Numbered from the stretch's first letter, positions 19,942 through 32,094 are shown. The stretch is 64,000 nt of DNA from Rhizodiscina lignyota (GCA_010015805.1 ML978135.1:186001-250000); one strand, 5' to 3'. The notes: generated from the sequence alone by a model not told the origin. Translations and numbers: made by a program.

Positions 19942-22205
19942 CTAAAGTTTCGCTCTAGGAGTCTCTTCTAAGTCTTTGTATTTCTTGTAGCTCAGCAGCA
20001 CCTCCGGGTTCGCCACGGTCGAACTGACCTTGATATCCTTGCCGCTGATCAGCTGCTTCACAGCAATCTCGACCTTCTTTCCATTGATGGTAACCGGAAT
20101 GTCATCCACAGGGATGATGAATTTGGGAACATGACGACTTGAAAGTCCTTTGGCAATCGCGGTCCTCAGCTTTTGCCGTATCTCCTCAGTAAACGGCTTG
20201 CCGGGAAGCATCTTGACGAAGAGGAAAACAGTCTCATCGTTCTCATGCGCTCTTCGTCGGCCTACGCACAGAGTGTCCGCAATCTCGGCGTTGAAATCAG
20301 GACCTTCGACGATGGCGTAAACTTCGCCGCTGCCGAATCGAATTCCGGAGGGATTCAGCACACCATCACTATCACTATGTGAGCGGTTTCGCACTGAATT
20401 CCACATGGAGCATTGACTTACCTCCGGCCACTCATTACAACACCTGCTGTCGCAGGATTCCATGTGACCCCTATATTGCATTAGCCCATTCACCACGGCA
20501 GCCAGAATCGAGATTTGCATACAATCATGTTGCGCCCAAACATCGACCTTGTCGAAGCGCTCAAAATAGCTCGCGTGGTACTTCTTTCCGCCCTCATCTC
20601 CCCAAAAGAACGCCGGCATGCTTGGGAAAGGCTTGCGCACGACCAGTTCTCCTGGTTGACCTGTCTCCTTGATGCTATAGCCGGTTTCGGGATCTGCAAT
20701 GTCTATATCCATGCCCAGCCCGAACATCTGCATCTCTCCGGGAACGAGTGGCCCGCATGGGTCGGCTGCCAGAAGAGAGGTGGCGGTATCGGTCCCGCCT
20801 GCTACGTTGCAGAGATGGACACGAGTTGGGAAGTTGTTGTAGAACCAGTAATATTGTGTATGGGCCAGTGATGCTCCAGTCACATTGACAATTCTCAGAT
20901 TGGACAGGTCGAATTCCTTACGCGGGTTTACGCGATTGATCTCCAATTCGAGAAGATATCTTGGCGAGCTGCCATAGTACGATACCCTTTTTGTTGATGT
21001 TAGCGTTCCGCTCATTGCATTGACAACTATCAACGGCTTGGATTCGACGCCGTCTTACTTGTAATACTCCAGAATTCTCAACATGCTCCGCACGTCAGGC
21101 CAAAAAGGAGAGCCGTCATATGCCACAGTCGTCGCACCCGTTGCAAGATGTCCGTTCATGATATAAAACATGATCCAGCTGGTGCTTGAATATTGCAGCA
21201 CCACATCGCCAGCGGACAGCGTGTTGTGCAAATGCGATACCTTCTTCAGGTTCAAGATGATTCCATGCTGATGGACGATACACTTCGGCGTGCCCGTAGT
21301 CCCGCTTGAATAGCAGATGATGAGCGGGCAGTTGAACGGGACACGGTCATACTTCAAAGGATCACTCTGAGAGGACCGGATCAAGAACGACTCTATTGTC
21401 GGGTATTTCGACGTTTCCGGTACCTTTGGAATGATGAATGTCTCTTTTGGTTTCGACGATCCAAGTCTGGCAAGAATCCCTTCGATCTTGGAGTCCATGT
21501 GAGTCCGTCGGCCTTTGTACGACGAATGGCTGTCGACGAAGAGGATCGTGGCATCGATTTGCTGTAATCTTGACACGCATCCCTACTTGCATCTTAGTTA
21601 AACAGTTCAACACTAACATACTAGCACGAAGCCCGTACCTCAACACCCAGATCTGGTGCAATAGACGAATATATTGCACCAACACTTGCAGAAGCAAGGA
21701 ACAGCACAATACCCCATACACTGTTGCTAACCAGGGCAGCTATCCTGTCGCCCTTCTTGACGCCACTCCTGCGAAGAGCACTCTGGACAACTCGCACCTG
21801 TTCGCGGAGCTCTGTCCAAGTCATCTTCTCTTCAGTTCCGAACTTCTGGCCTTCTCGGAGTCCTATCAGGGCCGTGTTGTTAGGTACCTTGTCCGCATTC
21901 AATAGCACATTCTCCGCATAGTTTAAGTCGAGCCCTTCGTACCAGGGCGGATTCGTACTCATCGGTACTGTGTCATCGTACGCACGTGTCATCGTTGATG
22001 GAAGGGCAGGAACAAGTTCAAGGTAGTTGTAAACGTCGAGCCAGAACTTTTGGGAATTGGTAACGCTCCATTTGTGCAGCTCCTGGGAGTTTTGTAAGGA
22101 TAGAGAGAATTTCGAATTTACGTGCTGGCGATATTTATCCATGGCATTCGGTCTTCCATATTTCGGCTCCCATACCGGCTTTGGTGTCGTAGTGTTTGAA
22201 GCCAT
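19942..22205 (-). CDS. Acetoacetyl-CoA synthetase, 5 exons, 678 aa
   Basis: Adenylate-forming enzyme that activates acetoacetate to acetoacetyl-CoA in the cytosol. Exons: 22205-21639, 21582-21059, 20986-20523, 20470-20422, 20374-19942; the phase closes through a 49-nt fourth exon. I chose the ATG at 22205 (MASNTTTPKPVWEP) because the open frame further upstream has only a TTG. Seen: WYEGLDLNYAENVL typical of AACS and acetyl-CoA synthetases, the AMP-binding P-loop YSSGTTGTPK near residue 279, YGSSPRYLLELE, GGTDTATSL, SDGVLNPSGIRFGSGEVYA, and the C-terminal TINGKKVEIAVKQLI with the acyl-transfer Lys. Length is normal for the family. Its neighbour is a ketone-oxidising type of monooxygenase, so ketone or ketone-body catabolism is a reasonable joint theme, by inference. 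Confidence 0.92.
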
Positions 22206-23360
22206 GATTGCGAGTGCGGTTGTATGTCTTCGTTCAACGACCTTCGAACTTGCTGCTCTGACGACCTTAAAAGACGGCAATCAAGCTACCAAACCGAGCC
22301 CCAAAGCAATCAGTTTTAACAAAACTAGAGTCTGGCTTCCTCCGCGAAACCCCGAAAGATGTTCTTGATACCACGGTAACTAGATGCTTTGCAGCTTTGC
22401 AGGCGGCTATTTGTCAGGCTTGCAAATCGGATGGGACCGAGGGTACGAAACATGCAGCCGCACAAGGTGTATAGCCCAGGGTATAGAGTTGGAACGGTTG
22501 GAAGCTGAAATGACAGTATCTATGAAAGAATTCGATTGATATACGGCTGGATATCGAATGTTTTTGGCGGTGGAATTGGAGATTCCGCCGAGAGACCTGA
22601 TCGCCGAATATTACCGAGCCAACGCCAACGATGCGGAGATGTGGGAGCTCAGACTAATTCTGGTAGGAACGTCGTGTGTGAATTTTGAGATTCACGTCAA
22701 TGGGAGTCATAGAGTAGAATCAAGTTCGGCAATGTAATCTATTTAGTGGTTGATTGGTTATGGATATATTCGCAATCTGTTCGGATAAAGTGGACGGGTG
22801 CTTTTCTTAAATACAAAATTCTTCAGAGGCTTTAGTTATCATCGAATACGTATCATGACAGTGACTTGGAAAGTTTTTCAGCTTTGAAGATGACGTTGGG
22901 CGACCAGCCGTCTCTAACATCTCGTGTATTTCCGCATGAGCACCAAATCCAATGTTCACCAGTGTTTTAGTTCTTGTATTTGGCGCTAAAGAAACGACGT
23001 AACACATTCTCTTGCTATTTGCCAATTGGCATAAATTTTTCATGAGAGATTCTTCGTCAGACTTCGTCAGCTAATCCACTTGAAAATGGACGCGATTTTG
23101 CGCAAGTACTACGCATTGATAGACGCAAATGAGCAACATCGCTAACCGGCAAACAGCACATCCATCCAAATCACTCATATTTACAGGTGAGATGCCGATA
23201 AACAAAATGAAAGCAAAGGCCGAGATAAATAAATCGTGAATCCAAGGAATTTACCGTCCGAACCGCGCATGGCTAAGACCAATGCTTTTGGGTATCGCGA
23301 AAATAACCGAAATACCGGACTGTGAATCTCAAGATTGTCGTCCGGTTGTTGCCATCACTA
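22206..23360. other. Promoter of AACS and intergenic DNA
   Basis: About 1.15 kb. A CCGAGG hexamer at 22437-22442 lies 232 bp upstream of the AACS start. A 78-codon AT-rich frame on the minus strand (22807-23043) is open but unrecognised, and I did not call it. Confidence 0.45.
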
Positions 23361-24563
23361 TCAAAACTGATAGGGGCGTTTGGAAACTTGCACTGGAAAA
23401 GTGGTGCTCCGTTCAATGGCCCTGATGTCATCCTCCTCGGGATCATCAAGGTAGGGTATCGTGACGCTCTTCATTGGCGGCGTCAGAAGCGACAGCCGTT
23501 CCATTCGATCCGTAAATCTTTCAAGAAGGTGGTCCACAACGTTGAACACTACATTGAAGTCGTGCTGGATCTCCTCTGTGGACTCCATGATTACTGCTTT
23601 TCCGGAGGAGGGTTCTCCGGGCTCTGGACTTAGCGACGGTGGCAATCCGAGCCATCGATTATCATACGGACCCGTTGATGGCTCCGAGAGTGGTGTAATG
23701 GGCGAAAAGTCAGCAGAGGCTACAGTTGCCGTGCTGGGCGAGACTGCTTCGGAAAAAGGATTCTCGGAGCTTCTGTTACGGCGACTTGCACGACGTTCCT
23801 CGTCCCTCTTCTTGTTCTTCTCTTGCCGCTTCTGATTGGGCGGTCGAGTCTTCTTCTTCTTCCTCCCATTGTCTCCGCTCCGTATATCTGCTGCCTCTGC
23901 GAGCGAATTGGTCGGGGTTACATCATGCCTAACGCCATGTAGTCCGTAAAGCAGTGATCGGGGATTGTACCGAGGATGCCACGGACGGTCATGGAAGGGC
24001 GACCAATTCATAGGCGACATGGAGTCCCACATATTGGTTACATGAGAAGTTGCCCAGAGCTGTTCTGTATAACCTGTCGGATTGCCTTGCCATGGCACCC
24101 CCGCATGACTAGAATAATTATATCCCGAAGCCTGAGAATGCGATACATGGTGACCGCTATAGCCTTGCATGGCATTCAAAAAGGTGCCGTCAGAGATGTT
24201 CTGCCCATGGCCTTGAACTGCAGCAGTGCTTGATGCTATCACTGGGATGTATTCCGGGCCTTTCCCACTCCGCCGCTGTTGGGAGGGCTCATCCACAGAG
24301 CGTAGGTGATACTTCGAATGCGCCTCTTCGAGGAGTAGGGATTCATCAGTAGGGGCGTCGGACACAGTTTTAATCTCTCGGTCTAATTCTGGAACGGAGG
24401 TGTCCCGAGAATCAGTGCGGTTGTGGTTCGCATTGGGATCGATATCGTCTTTCGTGCCTGTGTCACATTTGTATAAGCAAGTTGTCCTGTAAATAAAAAA
24501 TGGCTTCTGTAGAATTCTAACCCGGACAAGAAACCACGATTGCTGGGGTTGGCCTTGCGGCAT
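23361..24563 (-). CDS. Hypothetical protein with a basic segment, about 400 aa
   Basis: One open frame from the ATG at 24563. I do not recognise the family. The middle holds an Ala/Gly/Ser/Tyr-rich disordered stretch (GYNYSSHAGVPW, MSPMNWSPFHDRPWHP), then a very basic segment (GRKKKKTRPP, KRQEKNKKRDEERRASRR) that resembles a nuclear localisation or DNA-contact region, then Ser/Pro-rich linker. The C-terminal part (FNVVFNVVDHLLERFTDRMERLSLL) could be a coiled helix. The first 35 codons look less protein-like (repeated Phe/Tyr/Cys) and may hide an intron near 24520, where GTTAG and several CAGs occur, but none closes in phase, so I left the frame whole. Confidence 0.5.
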   Translation of the reverse strand: MPQGQPQQSWFLVRVRILQKPFFIYRTTCLYKCDTGTKDDIDPNANHNRTDSRDTSVPELDREIKTVSDAPTDESLLLEEAHSKYHLRSVDEPSQQRRSGKGPEYIPVIASSTAAVQGHGQNISDGTFLNAMQGYSGHHVSHSQASGYNYSSHAGVPWQGNPTGYTEQLWATSHVTNMWDSMSPMNWSPFHDRPWHPRYNPRSLLYGLHGVRHDVTPTNSLAEAADIRSGDNGRKKKKTRPPNQKRQEKNKKRDEERRASRRNRSSENPFSEAVSPSTATVASADFSPITPLSEPSTGPYDNRWLGLPPSLSPEPGEPSSGKAVIMESTEEIQHDFNVVFNVVDHLLERFTDRMERLSLLTPPMKSVTIPYLDDPEEDDIRAIERSTTFPVQVSKRPYQF

Positions 24564-25401
24564 GTGGGAGATTTGGGTCGCTATTCATCGCTTCTGAAGA
24601 TCCTGCGATAGACCGAATGGTGAAGACGCTCGCAGAAGCATCTTGGTGTGAGAACAAATGAAGAAGACTGGAAGCTGAATTGCAACGCTTAAAGCATCAG
24701 AGCTGTGCGGAGAGACGGCACGAGGCTGAAGGTCTTCAGCTGGATCGGTTTTGGATCACACGCGAGGAGGCGTTATTGGTGGTTGGGTCTGGACCTCGAT
24801 CCTCGCCAAGGACTGGAAAAGGGAAATCCGAAAGCAACCTGCAGCGCAACTCATGAGTCTCAAGTCTCAGGGAAAGAGAATGTAAATTTAAGATATGGGA
24901 CGAATGTCTCCAGCAATAAGTTAGCTTGTCATGTCATATGGATCTCAGATGCATCATAGAGCCCAAGCCACCACCGCAGACAGTGTGGCTTGCACTGCCA
25001 CAGCCGTGGAACATCGCCAGCTCGGCACAAGCCAATCATACATGTCATCAGATTGTGGTGTAAATCTACGTCACAGGCACCAGTAGTGTAGAATGTTATA
25101 AATTACAGAGCTGAAAATTGCTGGGTATAGATGTGATGCCTGAATATAAATCTTCGATCGGTGCCGAAATCCACATCAGAATTTGACTGAGTTGATTTTG
25201 AAGTCGCAAACCTCGCCGAAGACCAAATTTTCTTGGTCGGCCGTGTAAAGAAGAGAACCCGTTGCTATCGAGCGGAAACGACAGCGCCTCATGATTCGAA
25301 CGGCATTCGATGGCCTGAGCCTAGTTGCCTCAATGTACTGAATTGGAGAGTGAGACCCTTGGATGAAAGGTACAAGCTCTACTCCCAGGAAGAACAACTC
25401 T
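24564..25401. other. Intergenic region
   Basis: About 0.84 kb. No gene supported; scattered short frames only. Confidence 0.45.
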
Positions 25402-25913
25402 TCATCTAACGACAGGAGTCTTGGTATCCGCACTGAAATGCGAGCTATGAATGCTAATGGATGCGTTCTCCCGGTGAACGGTCCAAGTGATTGCCACATT
25501 TAGGCATAGAGGGAGCAAAACCAGAAATCTTTCCGTGATCGTGAATGCGTGAGGTTGCCACGCAGCTTCACAGAGAAGCAAGGCAAGCCCAACGAGGACA
25601 GCTCTGGAAGCTGCTTTTTCTGCTTTCGTAAAGCTCGTCTGCAGTAATCCAATATACACAAGAGCACCGGCCAAGAAGCCACTGAGTCCGGCGAAGAGGC
25701 TCTTGGTGTTGTTGCGTACTGGGGACAATGCCTGAAGATTACGACTTAGTTTTTGCTCTTTGAACTGGAGTGTATAATTTCACGTCAGAGTCAACTTACA
25801 GAATTCAGTCGAAGGAGAGGGTTGCTAGGATCGGCACATATTGATATGTATCCAAGGCTCATGACCGCAGACGAGGTCCATAATGCGACCAGATACAATC
25901 CTCCCAGTTTCAT
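25402..25913 (-). CDS. Small membrane protein, 2 exons, 147 aa
   Basis: Exons 25913-25800 and 25731-25402; the 68-nt intron runs from GTAAGT to CAG and the frame closes. The product has about four membrane segments: an N-terminal one (LYLVALWTSSAVMSLGYISI), one around residue 58 (LFAGLSGFLAGALVYIGLL), one around 82-97 (AVLVGLALLLCEAAW) and one near 110 (FLVLLPLCLNVAITW). A short hydrophilic Ser/His-rich tail follows. I do not recognise the family. The first exon is too short to be seen as a frame on its own; I added it because it supplies an ATG directly followed by a membrane helix. Confidence 0.6.
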
Positions 25914-28068
25914 CGATTCTGATTTTCAGCAAGGCCTTTCAGCAAGGCCGCTATCGAGGAACCGTGTAATGAATCCTGCTCTTTTGAATTGAAATGGCGA
26001 TACGCGCGAGTGATGAAACGAAGACAGTGTTTTGAGGTGTAGCTGTCACTAGTGTATAGTTTCGAACTCTTGGAAAAGTCAAAGATGATGAAAGACGAAA
26101 GACGCTCTCTCGAATAATATATCTCCAGCCTCACTTTTGTAGAAGCCTGGTTGTGGCTGAGGTAGATGAGAAACTTGGAAGGCAGACGACCATATGATAG
26201 CTGAGGCCTCTTGCCATTGAGGCGGAGCAAAAGCTGGTTTCCGCCCAAGGCCGAGCCCGAGATCGGCCCGAGATAACGCGTACTCACGTGACTCGGCATG
26301 CCGAATGCCAAGAACGGAGACCCCTGCGCAGAGATTGGCCAATAATTGTCTGTCAACGACTCAGCGCCGCTTTCAAGCCACAGCCTACCTACCCTGGACC
26401 CTGCAAAAACGAAGCTCCCTGAGCTCGGCCAGAGGTTGGGGAGGTTGTTGGGTTTGCGAAAACATACAATGTACAGAGCATTTAAATTTCATCTGGTTCG
26501 TCGTTTAAATTTCGGCTATCACTTTCGGTCTTTTCTCGTTCTCGAGTGTCACTGAACAGGATCTCATATTGCTCTGTAATCGTGTTGTGCTGCTTGTGTA
26601 GCTGGAGAAGGCCTCGGCGTGCCTGTTGTGTCGTAGGCGCGCGTCCCATATTCATCCTCACGGTTTCTGCATCCAATCACGCAGATCAGTTTCATTTCAT
26701 CTGTATTCCTTTGGAAGAAAAGAGTGATATTTATGGTAGCAGTCCTTGGCTAACCTTGCTCTGCCTAAATGAAACTCCCGGGACTCATGGTCAGCAGCAA
26801 TACAGCAACAGCTGGAGGGCAGCTGGAACCACAGCACAGCCGCACCGCGAGCGACTGTCTAATGCACAGAAAATATATATCAAATCATGTACTGCGCTGA
26901 AATCATTTTGCAGTCCTGACACAGTCATTCGAGACGTTCGGCAGTGGATAGCAGTGCCAATGTGTGCTGCCGCCCCTGGGAACGTCTCTGGGGGTTTCTC
27001 CTCAATTTAAAGCATTCATCAACCTCCCAAAGCATCACTAAAGCTGGAGAATCCACTGCACTTCATGGGTCTCGAGGTTATGCATCGCTATCGTATCGGT
27101 GGGAGGTGTTCAAGTCCAGAAGTGGGCTCTGGGGTGAGGAGTAGCAGGTGGGCGAGCTGTGCCTGGATCAGGCTGAGATCGTCGAAGACGGACGTGACAC
27201 TGGAATCTGGTCAGCTAAAAGAAACAGTTCAATAAGTATACATAACATCCACAGGCACATGAGAGGTGAAAAGAGGGTGAAAACGAGCTGGCTGCCTCAG
27301 GACTTGATCTTGCGATGGTGATGATCTTCGGAATCGCCAGGCGGATCGCTGGTTCATCACAATCGTCTTCTCCATCCTTGTACACTGGCTATTGCGTTGT
27401 TGATGGCATGAAGAAAGGTCTGCGATGAGAGCATACAGGCAGCAGCAAGAACACAAAACAAACGAACGTTCTGTTTGTTTGTGAAACCCGGAGAGTCAAA
27501 ACTCGGCAGCGCAGCGAGTTTTAAAGGGACGTCATGTCAAGCCACAGCCAACATCGGCCGACTCTTGGCCTCTCGCGTGCGACAAAATAAGGGGGCAAAT
27601 GTCAAGTTGCATCGCTATATCGCAGCATATTGCGGACTATCCTCATGTAGTTTCCTTCCAAATTTTGAGGTATATATATCTGTCCCTTAGAGTACCGCTG
27701 CCGCTGATTTTGAACAGGAATTACCCTCGCTGGCATCAACAGTCCGTTGTCGTTTCTCTCGACATCATCGAAGGACTCTACTTATCTTGCCCGCGCCGCC
27801 TGTCGCCTTGGCCAACTACTTTCCAGCACCCAGGTGCACGCCGCATACATGACTTTCACGCACGCGCAATCCGTTGCCCAACTTCCCCATCCTACCTTCC
27901 CTCTCTTCCACCGTCCCCCACCACCATATACCAAAAGCGCTTTTCAGAGCTGCCTGTGCTACCTCTGCAGCCCTCCCTCGCATTCTCATACGTTTACCTT
28001 GATCATCCTTCCCTAGTCATCCCTAAACCCGCAGTGCTGCTGTTAGCAGCACGCCGACGGTTTCCGCC
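25914..28068. other. Long intergenic region
   Basis: About 2.15 kb between divergent genes. Short frames on both strands overlap and none has recognisable content. From about 27700 on it is pyrimidine-rich (many CTCTC/CCACC tracts), as expected for the leader of the gene at 28069. Confidence 0.45.
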
Positions 28069-29135
28069 ATGGTACCGTCTCGCTCACAAAGGCGCTCACA
28101 GTCCGTGAATACGCTTAATTCTCGTAAGTTGACATTATTTCTTTCTTACACAACTATCCCCTGCTGTGTACATGCTCGCCAGTCTTGTGAGAGTCGAGTC
28201 TGAGCTTGTCATGTTGGTGCGCTTCCACCTTACCCACACACCGCGGCGATGAGACATTCGCAGCTCAACTCGTCTGATTCCTGACATATGAGCAAGAACT
28301 GACGAGTTATTTGAATCTATAGCTGCTCGCCGCACCTCATCATCTACCTCACCTTCCTCTCCGACACCCACCAATCCTGTCTTCCCCGCCGCTACTCACC
28401 GCGCACCCAGCACATTCTCTCAAAATATCGCGCAAGATGGATTTGGCCGCCCAGCAGCCCATATACAAGATAACAACATATCATATCCGCATCTGCGGCA
28501 AGATACCATCAATCCGCCACCCATAGTATTTTACAATCGCGTTGCGTTTCCGATCATGGTTGCCCACGACCTGGCGAAACTGGGACTTGTTGAGCTCCAA
28601 CGCCAAAACGTCTCAATTCCAAGCTCAGTGTTGCCAATGTATGCCCCCAAGAAGCATTGTAGATAGTCCGAGTTCCTTGCTGACATTATCACTCCAGATT
28701 GGACATCATATGGTGGGCGCTCGCTGTTGTGATGGTCATCGCCAACGCCACCCGTGGTGCCGAGTAAGTTGACCGCAAGTGCCTCAGGCGACGATGCTAA
28801 TACGCAGTAGCTTTTACTCCAAATATATACTCTCCGTTCTCGCAATCGCTGGCGCGAATGCATTCAGAGAGAACGGCTTCCACATCGACAATCTCTCCTT
28901 CATCTTCGACATCGGGGTCGCCCTCGGTACCGCCACGATACCAATTTTGAGCACAACCTCCCACATCCCTCAACCACCTCTACTCCCTCCGCCGGTTCAG
29001 GCCCCTGGCGCTGCGTATTCTCCTGCACCATCACGACGACGCATCAGAGCGTCGGGACGGCGGCGGGCGAGCCAAGAGAGCGACACTACTGGCGATGGCT
29101 TCGCCCTGACAAATTTCATGGATTCGGCGCAGTAA
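28069..29135 (+). CDS. Hypothetical protein with membrane segments, 4 exons, 254 aa
   Basis: Exons 28069-28123, 28323-28638, 28698-28763 and 28808-29135. All three introns (199, 59 and 44 nt) have GT-AG ends and the phase closes. The protein opens with a basic Ser/Arg/Gln stretch (MVPSRSQRRSQSVN), then a long disordered Ser/Pro/Thr region. It then has a compact domain (FPIMVAHDLAKLGL, LDIIWWALAVVMVIANATRG, SKYILSVLAIAGANAF, LSFIFDIGVALGTATIPI) with two or three likely membrane helices, and a basic disordered tail with RRRIRASGRRRAS. I do not recognise the family. The continuity of the hydrophobic domain across two introns is the main reason to believe it. Confidence 0.65.
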
Positions 29136-30238
29136 CTGTTCACAATGACCACGGATACCCAATCATATTTATTCATTCGTCAACCGAGATACCCCTTCCT
29201 TCTAACAACATCCACATTACCTGGATCCACCGCCCACTGGCGTTTCGCTCTTGAAGCATTCCATTCTCAAGACCTTACAGGCCTTTCCGATCCCGGGTCT
29301 TCATTGAGTTGAGATGATGATGATGATGATGATCATTATCAGCTCCCGCTGGCAACAAACAAGATACCCTCATGGTGGAGATGATCATGAGTTTCCGATA
29401 CACGAAGTTTATGGTGAGGAGATATTCATAGCATGGCAGGCCGGCCCCTTCCTTTTCTCCAGCAGACGGCGGACCGTTAGCGGAGAGTTTTCTTTCTATT
29501 GGCTCTGCGTGCATAGCGATTGCATGATTGGAGCATTGAGAGCGAAAAGCCTCTCACTCCAGGCTTCTGCAGGTGGCATTCCCTACCAGCAGAGCCACTG
29601 TATCTACATCATGGTATGCAGAGGGCGACAGCCATCAGCTACCCAAATAAATGATAAAAAGCTTTACCAGCAAACCCTTTGAACAGATTCGTGTTCCGTA
29701 AGACTTCCTCGCTGACGGCTGAAAGCGGCCCACTGCTGGGTTGCAATTGGCTACTATATTGGAGATCAATGGCATGATTTATAACTTCCAGGCACAAAGA
29801 TCTCACATTGCTGCGAACGATAACTTTGTTCGCAGTAATCCACATCACTCCTATCTGGTATCCACTAAACCACTCTTATGAGTCCACCTGTGCTGGCCCA
29901 CTTGATCATTAAATGCCCTAATCCTATTGAGATGCCACCTGGGGACGGAAGTCGCAACTCAACATCCACCTTTGCATCGATCGAGAGCGACAAATAATTT
30001 AGTTCAATGTCTATTAATTAGTATTTATTGAGATTGCATGACGATAGTTGCTTTGCTTGGACGAGAGTGTCGTCAAGCTTTCGCTGCTCTATGGGCATTG
30101 TTGGAACCGAAGTCGCCAATGAACATCTGCACGTCCATCACTCGAGACTGCTAGGATACACCGTTTCAGTGCAGATTAGCCAAAGCCCGTGAAAATTACA
30201 TAGCTTCAATGAACAAATTCTATATTACCCCTGATCTA
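29136..30238. other. Convergent intergenic region with a GAT repeat
   Basis: About 1.1 kb between two facing 3' ends. Apart from the short GAT repeat I see no gene or RNA. Confidence 0.45.
29313..29333. repeat. (GAT)7 microsatellite
   Basis: Seven perfect GAT units in non-coding DNA, 178 bp past the stop codon of the upstream gene. Possibly transcribed in its 3' flank. Confidence 0.9.
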
Positions 30239-30917
30239 TCACGTACGAGCCTCGTTCCATGTCTCATTCCCAAGACCAGAGGCGAATTGTCGAGCAACTC
30301 CCTCCCTCGACCACTCCCTGACTCTCATCAATGCCTTACCAAGCAGATTCGATCCCCACTTCTCTTTCTTTCTCGCAATCACCATCGGTCTCGCATCCTT
30401 CTCTTTATAACCAATGCCCCAAATCCTGTCTTTCGAACTCGCCTCGCACAGCTCTCTGTCGCCCGTGTCAAGCAGGATCTGCTTCATGTTTCTATTGTTT
30501 GGGGTCGTGAACTTCGTCCAGTTCCCTTCTTCCACCGCCTTCTCTCTGATGTGTGACCATTTCTCATCGTTGAAGCTCTTGACTTGTCTCCCCAGCTTCT
30601 TCTCCCATCTTGGCTCCGTCGTTTGGAGGATGCGCTTGGGCCCTGTCCATGTTCTTGAACTAGTACGCTTTGCAATACATCATATACTGCTCTGTACAGC
30701 TGAAGCGAATTTCCTCGTCCGGGCTGTCGGTCTCAGCAAGTGGGTGGAAATAATGGAGCAATCGCCGTGAACGCTGAAAATAGATCTGTACCATTGACAG
30801 AATACACCGCAAGGCCCGTCGGACGGCATGTAGAAGAAGATTGACAATGGTTTTCTTAAAGGTGTTTGTTACCTTTCGGAGGCTCCGTGTGTAGTCAAAC
30901 TCGTCGTCTACACACAT
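30239..30917 (-). pseudogene. NADAR-domain (YbiA-like) gene, interrupted
   Basis: The 3' part (30535-30239) reads as a clear NADAR C-terminus: ILLDTGDRELCEAS, DRIWGIGY, KWGSNLLGKALMRVREW. Upstream, the family's CTEQYMMYCKA block lies near 30680 and KKLGRQVKSFNDEKW near 30590. Family members are N-glycosidases that act on ADP-ribose-type or riboflavin-intermediate substrates. The conserved blocks do not share one frame: a TAG at 30662-30660 follows CKAY, and a one-base frame change separates NMDRAQ from RILQTTEP. No GT-AG intron removes both. A further frame change with only a weak possible intron lies near 30740-30780. So this looks like a damaged host gene, or a poorly assembled one. The 5' end is not defined. 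Confidence 0.6.
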
Positions 30918-31411
30918 GTGAATACACTACTTTGACTCAATGATTCCTACCTTGGTACAACTCGATAGACCGTCCACCCCTGGTAGAAGAGGATCTTCCG
31001 CAATCGGTAAAGAATTTCCGTAGCTGAACACATGCTATAGAAGTGTATCCCGTGTATACTCAGACACAGCCTCTGTACATAGGCCGAACCACAACTTTGA
31101 CAGGAAAGAGAAAGAGGCGCCGTCTACGGCTGCAATTGCATCCCAGGGCTGGGAGAAGTATGCAATTGAGGAATTGCCCTTCCAGAGAGTAACTTCATGT
31201 CCTCGGCCCAGTCACTGTGATTATTGAAGACAGAATTTGAAACTCGAAAGGAGAGTTGCAGCTTGGAAAGCGAAGGATCAAGCATTTGCACGTGACCATC
31301 CCTAAACTCCGCCGGTCACGGAGTCCGTTGCGCATCCCGATCCCCCATCCGCATCAAATCCTCCTGTACAGCTTCCGCTTCGCAGCTTCATCAACATCAG
31401 CACATCTCACA
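30918..31411. other. Divergent intergenic region
   Basis: Probable promoter of MPC1. CCTCGG is present at 31201-31206, 206 bp upstream of the MPC1 start. No gene seen. Confidence 0.4.
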
Positions 31412-32094
31412 ATGGCGGTGGCAGCGATACGCTCTCTCAATGCGCGGATACGCGCCAATCCGGTGACGGACTACTTCTGTTCGACCCGTACGTACTGGCC
31501 CTTGCTCTCTCCACACGAATCTTTTTGCGTCGGCTTCTCGTGAGGAGTCATCGGCTTTCTGAGTGTATTTGGAATGACCTTTGGGAATCGAATTCGACGA
31601 CCAGAGAAGAGGGGGGATAATGATACATACTGCAGAGCCAACGATGGTTAAGCAACATATGCTGATGGTGTCGCGTGTACAGATTTCTGGGGTCCAGCAT
31701 CAAACTTCGGTATTCCCATCGCAGCGGTGATGGACACGCAGAAAGACCCTGATATGTAAGATTGCTCCTTCCTGTTTAATGCTAAAGTTGTCCTCGCTAC
31801 ATTTCGAAATGCGACTAATCGCCCAACAGCATCTCCGGCCGCATGACGGTTGCCCTCGCTGGTTACTCCGCTGTCTTCATGCGCTACGCGCTCGCTGTCA
31901 CTCCCAAGAATTACCTCCTCTTCGGCTGTCATATTGTGAACTTCTCCGCACAGGCAACACAAGGCTACCGCTTCGTGAACTACTGGTATCGTGGTGGACG
32001 GGAAGAGGCGTTGAAGCAGAAGGCTGTTGGCGGGATAGAGCAGGCTAAGGATGCGGTTGAAGACGCAACCAAGAAGGTGCTAAGGAAGGAGTAG
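31412..32094 (+). CDS. MPC1: Mitochondrial pyruvate carrier subunit MPC1, 3 exons, 137 aa
   Basis: Inner-membrane subunit that pairs with an MPC2/MPC3 partner to import pyruvate. Exons 31412-31487, 31683-31755 and 31830-32094; phases close. The core is strongly conserved: HFWGPASNFGIPIAAVMD, DPDIISGRMTVALAGYSAVF, FMRYALAVTPKNYLLFGCH, NFSAQATQGYRF. An amphipathic N-terminus precedes it, and an acidic-basic helical tail (GIEQAKDAVEDATKKVLRKE) follows, longer than in animals. The first intron (195 nt) is long for the window. It converges on PEX1, with the stop codons 273 bp apart. Confidence 0.95.

Noticed and set aside
22807-23043. A 78-codon AT-rich minus-strand frame
   Set aside because: Open, but unrecognised and isolated, with no splice partner; not enough to call a gene.
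30209-30556. A 115-codon plus-strand frame
   Set aside because: Overlaps the NADAR coding sequence on the opposite strand and has no recognisable content.
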